DNA of 64,000 nucleotides from Rummeliibacillus sp963792445 (GTDB taxonomy: Bacteria; Bacillota; Bacilli; Bacillales_A; Planococcaceae). This document shows positions 54,667-64,000 of this stretch, one piece after another. A model generated the notes under the pieces. That model saw only the letters and a list, made by a program, of their open reading frames with translations, searched no databases and was not told the origin of the DNA. Positions within the stretch are counted from its first letter, which is position 1, and every line of letters starts with the position of its first letter. A program made the position numbers and the translations under genes. Location: positions 248,001-312,000 of the forward strand of contig CAWBWO010000013.1 in NCBI GenBank assembly GCA_963792445.1, written 5' to 3'.

Positions 54667-57560
54667 ATGTATTTTCGAAGATTAGTGATTTACGGTTTTG
54701 GGCAGCACGAAGACATCACAGTTGAATTATCAAAAGGAATAAATGTGTTTTATGGTCTGAATGAAGCGGGAAAAACAACGATTCAACAATTTATACTGCA
54801 AATACTTTTTGGATTCCCGCAAAAGAATCAGCAACTGCTTCGCTATGAACCTAAAAAAGGTGGTAAATTTGGAGGTCAAGTACACATATCAGATAAAGAA
54901 TTTGGCGATTGTGTAATTGAACGAGTGAAAGGGAGAGCTGCTGGAGATGTGACCGTCTATCTTTCAAATGGAGAAAAAGGCCATGAAGAGTTATTAGCAA
55001 AAATATTGCGAGGCTATAATCGTCAAGGCTTTGAAGCAGTATTTTCTTTCTCTGTGCATCAATTACAACAAATGGAAAATTTATCTGAAGAGGAGTTAAC
55101 ACGTGTTCTTCTTGCGTCTGGCACTACAGGAGCAGATCAGCTATCAGATGTGAAGCAACAATTAGAAAAAAGACAACAGGAATTATTCAAAAAGTCAGGA
55201 AAAGTGCCCCTCTTAAATCAACAAATTACTAATTTAGTATCACTGGACCATCGAATAAAAGAAGAGCGAAACAAGATTGATCAATTTGAGCCTTCCATGA
55301 AAAGAATGAATGATATACAAGTTGAATTATTGAGACTTAATCAACAAGAACAACAACTTGAAAAGAATATACAGCAATTAAATGCGTTTCGTCAGCTCTC
55401 TCCTTTATTGGATGAAAAACGTAAATTGCAATCGGAATTTATCTACTATAACTTATACATCATTTCCTGCAAATGGAGTTAATCGATATGAGCAATTGCT
55501 AGATAGAAAGTTAACAAATGAAGCAACACTCAAAAAAGTTCAACAGGATTATGAACTACTATTGTCGAATTTACGTGTGGAATTTGATGAAAGTCAATTA
55601 AATACATTAAAAGAACTGGTTGATTTGGATGGAGAGTGGCGTGAATGGCAAATTCAAATTCGTCAGTTAGATCGAGATATTCAAGCTTTACGGCAAGAGC
55701 TAGCTACTCAATTCCAGCTGTTAGGCCTGAGTAATGTAGAGCAACAGCAGGCAGTCTTGCAAGTGGAAGTCTCTATACAACAAGATGATCAATTCCAAAG
55801 ATTGCTAAGTAAACTTGAAGAGCAAGAAGAACAATGTCGCTTCCAACAACGTACAGCAGATCGATTACAGGAAGAAATGCAATTGTTATCCTCAAAACTA
55901 GATGAACTATATGAAGGAAAGCCTACTGAGGGCGACCATGAACGCTTAAACAAATGGTATAAAGAAAAAGAAGAAGCAGTTGAGGCAAAAGCAATTTTAC
56001 AGCATCAATCTGAAAAAGGGCATACTCAATTTGCGAAAATAGTAAGCATTTTATTACTAGCTATTTCGGTTATTTTTGGCGTTATGCAAAAGAATATGAT
56101 GATTGCAATAATAGGAATCGTCGCAGCAGTCATAATTATTATGTTATTTGGCAGACAAACAAAGAAAACAAAAGACACAAATCAAAGAGAAAAACTCGAA
56201 AGAAAATTACAACACGTTCAAACACGAAATGCAGAGATGGAAAAATTAGAGCAATTTATTCGTCAATATAATGATCGTGTATCATTGGTTGAGCAGCAAT
56301 TAGAGGATAAAGAACAAGAGCAACAACAAATTTATAAGAATTTAAGTAAGTTTCAAACACAGGCTGGTCAATTTAAAGAACAATTGAATTTGTTTTTAGC
56401 TAAATTTCAAATTATTGGGGATTATCAACCAAAATTATTACATGAATTATTCAGAAATGTACGTACACTTCAACAGACATATAGCAGTTTGCAATTAAAA
56501 AGAAAGCAAAAAGCACAACTTGAAGGATTTAGTACAGAACGAATCGAGCAAGCATCAAAAGCTTGCAAAACAACTTGTACAACAGAAAATTTGTCCACCA
56601 TTGTAGGGCGAAGTTATCAGCAGATGCTTGAACAGCAACAAGTGTTAGCAAATTCAATCAAAAGAAAGAAACAATTACAGGAACAGCTTGAGGAACTCCG
56701 TTTACTTGAAGATACGTATCAAACTGAAATATTGAAGTTATTAAAAGAAGCTGAGGTTGAAACGGTAGAAGCATTTTATGAAGCAGATGAACAATATAAA
56801 CAATTTATGCAAATAACAAATGAATTGAAACAAATTGATCTTCAACTTAATGCATATGATGATTTGGTGTTATCAATTGATGGGACAATCCAAGAAGCAA
56901 ATCACCGAATCACTGAGTACAAGAAAACAGAAATTCAAATTAAGCAACATAAGGACGCCCTTTTAAAAGAACAAGCAACTCTTCATGTAGAAACAGACCA
57001 TCTGTTACAGGATCAACAATATCGAAATCAATTACAGCAATTCGAACAACAAAAAGCGTTGTTAAATGAAAACGCAAAAGAGTGGGTCATAACAAAACTT
57101 ATTTCAAATGCGATACAAGAAACTCTACATCAGTTAAAAGAAGAAAAGCTTCCAGCAGTATTAATACAATCGGAATCTTACTTTAAAATATTAACAAATA
57201 ATCAGTATGAATCCCTCTATTTAAATACAGAAGGACGATTTGAAGTTTTATCTGCAGATGGAATCCGTTATTCAGTTGCAGAACTATCCCAAGCAACAAA
57301 AGAACAAGCGTATATTTCACTTCGTTTTGCATTGGCTATTTCATTAAAACAATCGGCACCATTTCCAATTATTATGGACGATCCATTTGTCCATTTTGAT
57401 CGTTTAAGATGTTCTACATGGTACAATTAATACAAAGTACGCAAAAGAACATCAGATACTTTATTTTACATGTCATGAAGATATGATCAAGAAATGGGAT
57501 TCAGCCAATATCATCCATGTGGCAGAACTCAAAAATGAAAGGGGATTGACTTCGGTATGA
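54667..57560 (+). CDS. yhaN: SbcC/Rad50-like ATPase YhaN, at least two frameshifts
   Basis: N-terminal ATPase half with VFYGLNEAGKTTIQQFI (Walker A), then more than 600 residues of Gln/Glu/Lys-rich coiled coil interrupted by a hydrophobic segment (residues near 455-490, SILLLAISVIFGVM), and the C-terminal half with signature-like region SVAELSQATKEQAYISLRFALA and Walker B IIMDDPFVHFD. The frame breaks near 55451 (one extra A) and again between 57410 and 57440 with more than one indel; the tail LYFTCHEDMIKKW is recovered in another frame. Total near 965 residues, matching the family. ATGA overlap links it to yhaM. Confidence 0.87.
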
Positions 57561-58489
57561 ATGGGGTTGCAACATTACAAGCAGGAGAACCAGTCGATCA
57601 ATACTTACTCATAAAACAATCAACAAAAGGTGTTACGACAATGGGAAAGCCATTTATGACACTTATTTTGCAGGATAAAAGTGGAGATATTGAAGCGAAG
57701 CTTTGGGATACTGAGATGAGCAAGAAAAATTGTATCAGGCTGGAGGAATTGTTCATATCGGTGGGGAAATACACGATTACCGTGGAAAATTACAATTGCG
57801 AATCAAAAGCATTCGTCCAGTAAAAGAAGATGAAGACATTTCGGTATCTGATCTAGTTCCATCATCTGAAACACCAAAAGAAGAGTTATAGGAAGAGCTG
57901 ATGCAGTTTTTCTTTGAAATGAAAAATCCAAATATTTCAACGGATTACTCGTTTTAATAATGAAAAAGCATCAGACAATTATGACTTATCCGGCAGCGAC
58001 AAAAAATCACCATGATTATGTATCGGGTTATTAGATCATGTCGTGTCTATGTTGAAACTGGGAAAATCCGTTGCGGATTTGTATCCAACACTAAATAAAG
58101 ATTTATTATATGCAGGAATCATCTTGCATGACATTGGAAAAGTAGTAGAACTTTCAGGACCAATTGCAGCAACTTATACCGTAAGGGAATCTGCTAGGTC
58201 ATATTACAATTATGGTCAATGAAATTTCAAAAGCAGCAGAGGAACTAAAATTGAAGGAGAAGAAGTGATGCTTCTTCAACATATGGTTTTATCTCACCAT
58301 GGAAAGGAAGAATGGGGAAGTCCAAAACGACCAATGCTTCAAGAGGCGGAAATTTTGCATTATATCGATAACATTGATGCGAAAATGAATATGTTGAACC
58401 GCGCACTTAGTAAAACAAATCCTGGGGAGTTCACAGAACGAATATTCCCACTTGAAAACCGTTCATTTTATAAACCAACAATTGAATAA
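57557..58489 (+). pseudogene. yhaM: 3'-5' exoribonuclease YhaM, broken by several indels
   Basis: Pieces in several frames together cover the whole protein of about 310 residues. An N-terminal OB-fold nucleic-acid-binding part (MGKPFMTLILQDKSGDIEAKLWD) is followed by IHDYRGKLQLRIKSIRP, then the HD domain (HHDYVSGLLDHV; YAGIILHDIGKVVELSG; LLQHMVLSHHGKEEWGSP). Breaks occur near 57735, 57955, 58010 and 58185, with an in-frame TAG near 57889. All key HD residues are still present in pieces. Such dense damage in a conserved gene, right beside damaged neighbours, points to poor consensus quality. The start overlaps the yhaN stop. Confidence 0.82.
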
Positions 58490-58508
58490 TAAGAAAAGGA
58501 GTAAAGAA

Positions 58509-58540
58509 AAAACCTGACTTACCTTTCCAGGTTTTTTTCT
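58509..58540. terminator. Bidirectional terminator between yhaM and prsA
   Basis: AAAAAACCTG pairs with CAGGTTTTTT around a 12-nt loop. It separates two convergent genes. Confidence 0.85.
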
Positions 58541-58547
58541 TGGGAGA

Positions 58548-59422
58548 TTATTTATATGCAGAGCTTGAAGAGCTAGTAAATTGATCAAGAGCATTTTTTA
58601 AGTCTTCGTCTTTAATTTTACGTTAGCATCTTTCATCATTTTGATACTTTAGTTAGTAATTGTAATTGATCTGCTTTTTAAAGTTGTAATTTTTTCTTGA
58701 TTTCTGCTTTTTTATCTTCATAATGACTTTTAATTTAGCGTCACGTTTATCTTCAACTTTAATAATATGGTAACCATATTGGTTTTAACAGGTTCACTGA
58801 TTTCACCTTTTTTAAGTGCAAATGCAGCTTTTGCGAATTCAGGAACCATTTTACCTGCTCCGAACCAACCTAATTCGCCACCGCTTTTTTGAACCTGTGT
58901 CTGTAGAATATTGTTTTGCAACTTCAGCAAAATCTTTTCCAATATCTAATTTAGCTTTTACTTTTTTTGCTGTTTTTTCATCTTCAACTAAAACATGGCG
59001 CGCTTTTATTTCATTTTTAATTTTTTCATATTAGGTTTTCATTTCATCTTCATTTACTTGAATACCTTCAGTTAATGCAGCTTCTTGTAAAAGATTTAAT
59101 TTAATACTACGTTTAAATGATTTCTCGTCCATGTTTTGGGCAGCTAAAGTTTGTTGTAATTTGCACCCATTTGTTCTTTTTGTTTTTTAAATTCAGCTTC
59201 TACATCTTTATCTGATACTTTGTACTTATCGCTTAAAACTTTTTCGATAATGATGAGTTGTAATGCTGATTTACCAACTGAGTCTTTCATTTCGTTATAT
59301 AATTGATCTTTTGTGACGTCGCCTACTTTAGTAGTAGCAACATTCTCGCTCGAAGCGTTGCCGCAAGCAGACAGGGCAAGTACTGATGCTGCAAGTGTTA
59401 ATGATAAAACTGTTTTTTTCAT
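58548..59422 (-). pseudogene. prsA: Foldase lipoprotein PrsA, broken by several indels
   Basis: Starts at ATG 59422 with GGGAGAG upstream; signal peptide and lipobox LSAC (Cys about 20) followed by GNASSENVATTKVGDVTKDQLY. The parvulin-type peptidyl-prolyl isomerase domain is recognisable in pieces (ARHVLVEDEKTAKKV; SGGELGWFGAGKMVPEFAKAAFALKKGEISEPV), and the Ser-rich C terminus ends at 58548. Breaks lie near 59160, 59030, 58890, 58775 and 58620. PrsA folds exported proteins outside the membrane and is essential in B. subtilis, so real loss is unlikely; sequence error is the better explanation. Confidence 0.85.
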
Positions 59423-59571
59423 CTTCGATATCTCTCCCAACTTATGTCACTTCAACTTATGCAAATGTAACTATACCATAGAACGAAAAAAAAAGGAAAA
59501 GGTTGCATTAAAAAGAGCCTAAAACACATTTTCATAAATGCATAGGATAGTTAAGAAAGGGGGTGCATTTC

Positions 59572-59691
59572 ATGTCTGGAGGATATCAAAACAACTATGG
59601 CGGTTCTGGTTCAAACTTTGCACTTGTGGTTGTTCTATTCATTTTGTTAATCATCGTAGGTGCAGCGTTTATGGGTTATGGTGGCTATTAA
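59572..59691 (+). CDS. YjcZ/SscA family small sporulation-type protein
   Basis: A 39-residue peptide: Gly/Tyr/Asn-rich start (MSGGYQNNYGGSGSNFA), a hydrophobic helix (LVVVLFILLIIVGAAFM) and ending GYGGY. This is the YjcZ/SscA family pattern (TIGR01732), found on spores or small assembly peptides in spore-forming Bacilli. AAAGGGGGTG precedes the ATG and a terminator follows at once. Its presence suggests that the organism sporulates. Confidence 0.85.
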   Translation: MSGGYQNNYGGSGSNFALVVVLFILLIIVGAAFMGYGGY

Positions 59692-59701
59692 TTAATCCTT
59701 G

Positions 59702-59738
59702 AAAGACCATTTACCAAACGGTAAATGGTCTTTTTTAA
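59702..59738 (+). terminator. Terminator after the YjcZ-type gene
   Basis: AAAGACCATTTACC pairs perfectly with GGTAAATGGTCTTT around a 4-nt loop, followed by T. Confidence 0.95.
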
Positions 59739-59785
59739 TTTGATATAAGGGAGTGAGAAGGCTTAATAGCCATGCACAGCCTAGT

Positions 59786-59968
59786 TTATAAAGTAAACAT
59801 CATTTCAAGATAAAATGAAATCAATAAAATGGTTATTAGCACATTAATAGTGCGAAAGATTTTAGGTTGTTTTTCCTCGGGGATTTCTTTCTGTGTGCAT
59901 AAAGCAAAAGTCATCTTGTTTATTTGAAACAGATAGAACACCGAGAATAGGACGACAATGGCGATCAA
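59786..59968 (-). CDS. Small two-helix membrane protein, 60 residues
   Basis: TTG at 59968 is preceded by GGGGAGG with suitable spacing. The product has two hydrophobic segments (IAIVVLFSVFYLF and INVLITILLISFYLEMMF) joined by a charged loop (CTQKEIPEEKQPKIFRT). It lies just downstream of the DUF3267 gene, same strand, 28 bases away, so probably in one operon. Function unknown. Confidence 0.65.
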   Translation of the reverse strand: MIAIVVLFSVFYLFQINKMTFALCTQKEIPEEKQPKIFRTINVLITILLISFYLEMMFTL

Positions 59969-59996
59969 GTCTTTTCCTCCCCTCTATTTTCCACTT

Positions 59997-60586
59997 CTAG
60001 CATAACAAAAGACGAACAGAATTGACAAGTTTGTCATCACTTACTTGAGTATTGGAATCAAGGATTTCGAAACCTTTATCTGTCTCTTCGATCAATGCCT
60101 TTTTTGGAGATCGGATTAAATGCTTTACATAGAGTAAGTCTATAACACATAAACCGCAATGGTATGCTAAAAGAATTGCAAAATAATGTCTGAATGCAGG
60201 GTAAATAGGATCGCTCCTATTATCAGTATACTGTTCAATAAAATAAAAGGTAACAGCAATGCCACAATATAACGCGATTTCAATATAGGTTCATGTATTT
60301 TCATACTTAATACTGGTAAAATCTTAAATTGTTTTACTATAGAAAAGCGTAATCTGTTGCGAAAACGCATGATAGGCAAAAAGTGTAAAAGTTTGTGTAT
60401 CGGATAGATCATTAAAAACGACAATGTAAATAATGGAAACAAACGATCAGAAACAGGGTTATCTTTATAAGCAGTCATCGAAATATAAAAGACAGAAAAG
60501 ACCATCATCACGAAGATGGTGGAAAATAGAAAAATACGATTATGGCCGTATTGTTTCTGTACATTTATGGTTTTCCAGCATTGCAA
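59997..60586 (-). CDS. DUF3267 family membrane protein, one frameshift
   Basis: About 196 residues with four hydrophobic segments and the DUF3267 core IYPIHKLLHFLPIM, whose HxxxH resembles a zincin-type metal site. TTG 60586 is taken because GGAG lies ten bases upstream and the family starts with CWKTINVQKQYG. The frame breaks near 60170; the C-terminal piece (YHCGLCVIDLLYVKHLIRSPKKAL, ending at TAG 59997) lies in another frame. A membrane peptidase role is possible but unproven. It lies between hpr and prsA, where B. subtilis has its own small genes. Confidence 0.7.
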
Positions 60587-60746
60587 CTGGAAGCATCTCC
60601 AATTTCTAAAATAAAATAAAATCATCGATACATAACAATAATGCTTTTTTGGAGGAAAAGCAAGATAATTTTTTTAGCTTTTATATGCAAAAAAAGGCGA
60701 ACATCAAAACTCTGCGAATAGCATTATTTGATGTTGAAAAGGTGTA

Positions 60747-61262
60747 TTAGTCATTTATATTTTTCAATGAATCTTCAAAGATATCCATAAAGTCATCACC
60801 ATATATATTACGTATTAATGCGATTAATTCTAAAAATTGCGGAAATTTACCATACATTTCTTTTAAAGGTAGGGAACCCTCGATAACACTGTGCCTAGAG
60901 TGATTAAAGTTTTCGTAAAGCTCTAAAAGTAATGAATGACCCTTCTCGGTGAGCTCAACATATGTATTTCGTTTATCATCATCACGCTTAGAGAATGATA
61001 GCAGGCCACGTTCTTCTAAATTTTTTGAAAAATTAAATGCTGTCGAAACATGCATTACACCAAATTTAGCAATATCAGAGATGGAAGCACCTTTTAAATT
61101 GTTAGCAATTAAGAGAACATGGTGTTCATTGATATTCAAATCATAAGGTTTAATCCATGACTGCCAATCTTTCTCCACAGCTTTCCAGAGAGCTTTAGAT
61201 AGTTTTGTAATACGTTGTGAATAGAGCATGGCTTCTTGAGCCACAATTAATTCTTCTGACAT
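60747..61262 (-). CDS. hpr: MarR-type transition-state regulator Hpr (ScoC)
   Basis: A 171-residue winged-helix regulator matching B. subtilis Hpr/ScoC over long stretches: KLSKALWKAVEKDWQSWIKP, YDLNINEHHVLLIA, KFGVMHVSTAFNFSKNLEERG (recognition helix) and IYGDDFMDIFEDSL. It lacks the last 30 residues of the B. subtilis protein. ATG 61262 is preceded by GTGGTGAT; an upstream GTG exists at 61274. In B. subtilis it represses proteases and peptide transporters such as opp, which is notable because two opp operons lie in this window. Confidence 0.93.
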   Translation of the reverse strand: MSEELIVAQEAMLYSQRITKLSKALWKAVEKDWQSWIKPYDLNINEHHVLLIANNLKGASISDIAKFGVMHVSTAFNFSKNLEERGLLSFSKRDDDKRNTYVELTEKGHSLLLELYENFNHSRHSVIEGSLPLKEMYGKFPQFLELIALIRNIYGDDFMDIFEDSLKNIND

Positions 61263-61378
61263 AGCTATCACCACTTTCGTAATTTCTTAATATTATATCA
61301 TTGCCTTACAAAAATATACAATAGATTAAAGAAATGTTATAGAGAGAAACTTTAGCGTGATAATATTAAGATAAAATT

Positions 61379-61766
61379 TTATGAATTATTTTTTGCTTTT
61401 CGGTTTTGAAAGTTAGCAATTTCTTGTTGGATTTCTTCAACAGAATTTTGTAATGCTGTTATTTCTTGTTTTAGATGTTCTTGGATTGGCGCTGTTTCTT
61501 GTTGGAATTTCTCAATAGGAGTTTTTAACGTCTTTTGCAAATTTAGGGGCTTTTTCTTTAACTTCTCCTTGAATCTGTTGAACAGACTCTTTAATATTTA
61601 CAACTTGTAATTTTAGATCTTGAACTTGATGATTTGTCACATCTTTTGGCTTCTTTTAGAGATAGGCGTAAGTCTTTTCCGGATTTTGGGAGTAGTGAGT
61701 AAAATTGCAGTTAGCACTTCCTATTAGTCCTGTTGCGATGCCGAGTACAAATGATGATGTTTTCAT
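61379..61766 (-). pseudogene. yhaH: YtxH-domain protein YhaH, broken by indels
   Basis: ATG 61766 follows AAGGAGATTGATT. The N terminus MKTSSFVLGIATGLIGSA is the membrane anchor of YtxH-type proteins; the frame then breaks near 61715, 61645 and 61530. The joined pieces read DLRLSLKEAK, VQDLKLQVVNIKESVQQIQGE and a helical tail ending near 61379, about 125 residues in total. It lies between hpr and trpP as in B. subtilis. Sequence error is again more likely than decay. Confidence 0.78.
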
Positions 61767-62027
61767 AATAATCAATCTCCTTTCATAGTAATTATTACCT
61801 TTATATATTATATTAAAACATGATTTTGGAAAAATAAAAGGGGATTTCTCTTGAAGTTTTGTTAACATTTTAAGAGTGATCCCGAGAATACTAAAAATGA
61901 TGTTTAATAAATTATTTCAAAAATACAGCAATTGATTTTTAATAATTTAGATAATATTTGAAAAATATTTTATATTTATTTTCTGATTGAGGGATGTTTT
62001 ATTACACTTTCTGCTTTACTGAGGGTG

Positions 62028-62064
62028 AAAAAAAAATATTTTTTTTTTTTTTTTTTTTTTTTTT
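62028..62064. other. Poly-A followed by a 26-base poly-T tract
   Basis: Nine A, then TA, then 26 T in a row (62039-62064). No other homopolymer in the window comes close. It lies in the spacer 61767-62260, which otherwise is AT-rich with no gene that I can support. It may be a collapsed or extended homopolymer error. Confidence 0.8.
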
Positions 62065-62260
62065 GGGTAGAAAATCAATTTGATACTAATTTTATTTTAG
62101 AAAATAAAAAGTGGAATTAGTCTTCGCTTTTTTTTCTTGACGTGGGCGAGCGGAGAGCTAATTTAATTCCTAGCTTTAATAGGTAAAAGTCTGCGCTTAT
62201 TGTTTTACTATTTAGATTAATTTATTTTTTTAAAAAATAAACTTCTCCTATATAAATAGA

Positions 62261-62299
62261 AAAGAGTTGACCCAATAATTTTATGGGTCAACTCTTTTA
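62261..62299 (-). terminator. Terminator of trpP
   Basis: AAAAGAGTTGACCC pairs perfectly with GGGTCAACTCTTTT around an 11-nt loop, directly after the trpP stop on the minus strand. Confidence 0.93.
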
Positions 62300-62606
62300 T
62301 TATGCTTGATTCAATGCTGTTGTGAATTTTGATCGTTTTACGAGATTCATAATAATTGGGTAAATGATTATGAATGCTACGATGTTAATGATTACTGCAG
62401 GTAGTACTACTGTTAAGAACAATGCGCCGAATGGAATGTCTGCGCCAGTTACGACAATTGCAGAACCTAGGAAGTCACTTCGGAAATGATTGTACCGATA
62501 CCAGCGAGTACTGCTGATACTGAGATTTTTTGTGCTGCTTTTTTTAGTAATGCAACGATTGCAAAAAATACAAACGCTGTAACAAATTTATCAATAATAT
62601 TAGGGA
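62300..62606 (-). pseudogene. trpP: Tryptophan transporter TrpP, C-terminal part, truncated at a chimeric join
   Basis: The last 100 or so residues of a small membrane transporter (PNIIDKFVTAFVFFAIVALL; AVLAGIGTIIS; GADIPFGALFLTVVLPAVIN), matching TrpP (YhaG) of B. subtilis in text and in position after hpr-yhaH. One indel near 62478 shifts the frame. The N-terminal half is missing: at about 62606 the sequence switches to GC-rich DNA in another frame. In B. subtilis TrpP is controlled by TRAP; that leader is not in the window. Confidence 0.75.
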
Positions 62607-64000
62607 GAAGTCGGCGATATTGATCTTGTGCTTGCCCAGAATCGTGCCTACCTTCCCGATCACGCCGGGAACGTCGCGGTTGCGCAGGTAAATGAGGTTG
62701 CGCTCGAGGGGAGCTTCCACGTCAATCCCATCCACATGCAACAGTCGCGGCCTGTCCTTATGCAGGACCGCGCCCTTTACCAGGTGTTCTCCCGCTGCTG
62801 TCCTGAGCAGCACCGAGAGTACGCTGCCCGAGCCTCCGCTGGAGGTGTGCGGTTTGCGCGACTCGTGAATGCGCAAACCGCGGGCGGATGCGATCGCCTC
62901 GGCGTTCACCAGGTTGGCCTTCTCCTCCAACGCTTCATTCAGGATGCCTTTGACGGCGGCGTTGCGGATCAGGTCGGTCTTCGATTCCGCCATGTGCCCG
63001 GTGTAGCGCAGCGAAATCTCCTCCAATGTCCCCTCACTTACTTGCGCCAGGAATGAGCCCAGGCGCTCTGCCAGCACGATGTAAGGCTGCAGTTCCAGAT
63101 ATTCATCATGCGAGACCGAGGGCACATTCACCGCATTCTGGATGACGCCGTGCTTCAGATACTCCTTCACCTGCAGCGCAATCTGATAGCCGACCGCCTC
63201 CTGGGCTTCGTAGGTGGAGCCGGCGATGTGAGGGGTCAGAATGATGTTTTCGAGGGCGGTCAGCGGCGAGTTTTTCAGAGGCTCGTCGGCAAAAACATCC
63301 AGCGCCGCGCCCGCCACCAGACCCTGCTTGACGGCCTGCGCCAGCGCGGCTTCATCCACCAGTTCGCCGCGCGCGCAATTCACCAGCCGCACGCCGCGTT
63401 TCATTCTCTTTACCGAATCGGCGTTGATCATGCCCGCGGTTTGCGGCGTGAGGCCCACATGCAAGGTGAGGTAGTCAGCGGCTGCGTAAACTTCCTCCAG
63501 CTTGGCCAGGCGGATGCCTTGCTCCTTGGCCACCGCGGTCGAGACAAAAGGATCGTGCGCGACGATCTCCATCCCGAAGGCCCGCGCCCGCCGCGCCACT
63601 TCCATGCCGATCCTGCCCAGGCCCACGATGCCCAGGGTCTTGCCCCGCAGTTCGCTGCCTTGAAGAGATTTCTTTTCCCACTTCCCGGCATGCATCAACT
63701 CGTTGGCGCGGCCGATGTGGCGGGCCATGGCCAGCATCAGCGCCAGCGCATGCTCGGCCACGGCGATGGCATTGGCGCCGGGGGTGTTCATCACGGCGAT
63801 GCCTTTGCGGGTGGCGGCATCGAGATCGATGTTGTCCACGCCCACGCCGGCGCGCCCGATCACCCGCAGTTTGCGGGCGTGTTCCAGCAGGTCGGCATCC
63901 ACTTGCACCGCGGAGCGAACGATGAGCGCGTCGGCCGACTGCAACTGCGCCGCCAGCTTGCCCTCGACCTGGTCGGGCGTGACGATGGTCCAGCGCGGCT
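62607..64000 (-). CDS. serA: D-3-phosphoglycerate dehydrogenase (serA) fragment from a GC-rich organism, chimeric
   Basis: A GC-rich frame open to the window edge. It has the NAD domain (GRAGVGVDNIDLD, IVGLGRIGMEVARRA), LVNCARGELVDEAAL, TPHIAGSTYEAQ with catalytic His, ASB domain and the start of the ACT domain (VPGVIGKVGTILGKHKINIADFS), where it breaks into low-GC DNA and reads a short nonsense tail to 62544. About the last 50 residues are lost. Base composition and codon use differ completely from the rest of the window; wording resembles Acidobacteria-type SerA. A complete native serA already exists at 48453. Most likely a misassembly, not a gene of this organism. Confidence 0.85.

Noticed and set aside
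62607..64000. A second, horizontally acquired serA paralogue
   Set aside because: Truncation of both neighbours at the join and total base-composition change to the contig edge favour a chimeric assembly.

Overview
The window looks like the chromosome of a low-GC Gram-positive bacterium of the order Bacillales, most likely Planococcaceae (Lysinibacillus/Solibacillus/Rummeliibacillus-like). This rests on AT-rich DNA, GGAGG ribosome binding sites, frequent TTG and GTG starts, U-tailed hairpin terminators, a T-box leader, a YjcZ-type sporulation peptide, and gene order recalling two Bacillus subtilis neighbourhoods: dppE-ykfABCD, and yheIH-yheE-yheB-yheA-hemZ-yhaR-yhaONM-prsA-hpr-yhaH-trpP. The last 1.4 kb (about 62607-64000) is GC-rich, carries a foreign serA fragment, and is almost certainly a chimeric join. 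These names come from memory of the families; no search was run.

Layout. 1-4764: end of a murein-peptide uptake and recycling operon (dppE, ykfA, ykfB, ykfC, ykfD). 5129-17138: B3/4-domain protein, queG, trmL, small peptides, a PbuG-type purine permease, aldo/keto reductase, a BdbC/thioredoxin-like disulfide pair, a YhcY/YhcZ-like two-component system, DUF2332 protein, a cation diffusion facilitator and a CNNM/CorC-type protein. 17628-21482: promoter, two short upstream ORFs, an attenuator-like terminator and the heterodimeric ABC exporter bmrC-bmrD. 21976-26572: a large SF1 helicase with a coiled-coil insertion plus a small partner. 26721-33040: yheE, yheB, yheA, a decayed amidohydrolase, hemZ, and a divergent cdaR/glycerate kinase pair. 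33073-33493: a 76-codon membrane-protein gene split by a 190-bp element carrying a structured RNA. 35251-46969: two complete tandem oligopeptide ABC operons (oppABCDF twice). 47186-51720: HAD phosphatase, then serA and a class V aminotransferase behind a T-box. 52058-62606: yhaR, yhaO, yhaN, yhaM, prsA, YjcZ peptide, DUF3267 protein, hpr/scoC, yhaH, trpP.

Two cautions. Many genes carry single-base frameshifts, often in short homopolymers and clustered (1.3-4.1, 9.9-11.2, 39.7-40.4 and 55.4-62.5 kb), with long clean stretches between; this looks like consensus error rather than decay. Such genes are listed over their full span and the shift is located. From 57.4 kb onward damage is dense, and the contig then runs into the chimeric join.

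Functional themes: peptide acquisition and cell-wall peptide recycling (dpp/ykf, two opp systems), serine synthesis controlled by charged tRNA level, drug export likely controlled by translation of a leader peptide, and protein/RNA/DNA quality control (prsA, yhaM, yhaNO). The least explained items are the split small gene with its RNA-bearing insertion, the bmrCD leader, the helicase/partner pair, and four intergenic arrays of degenerate repeats with a common period near 21 bp.
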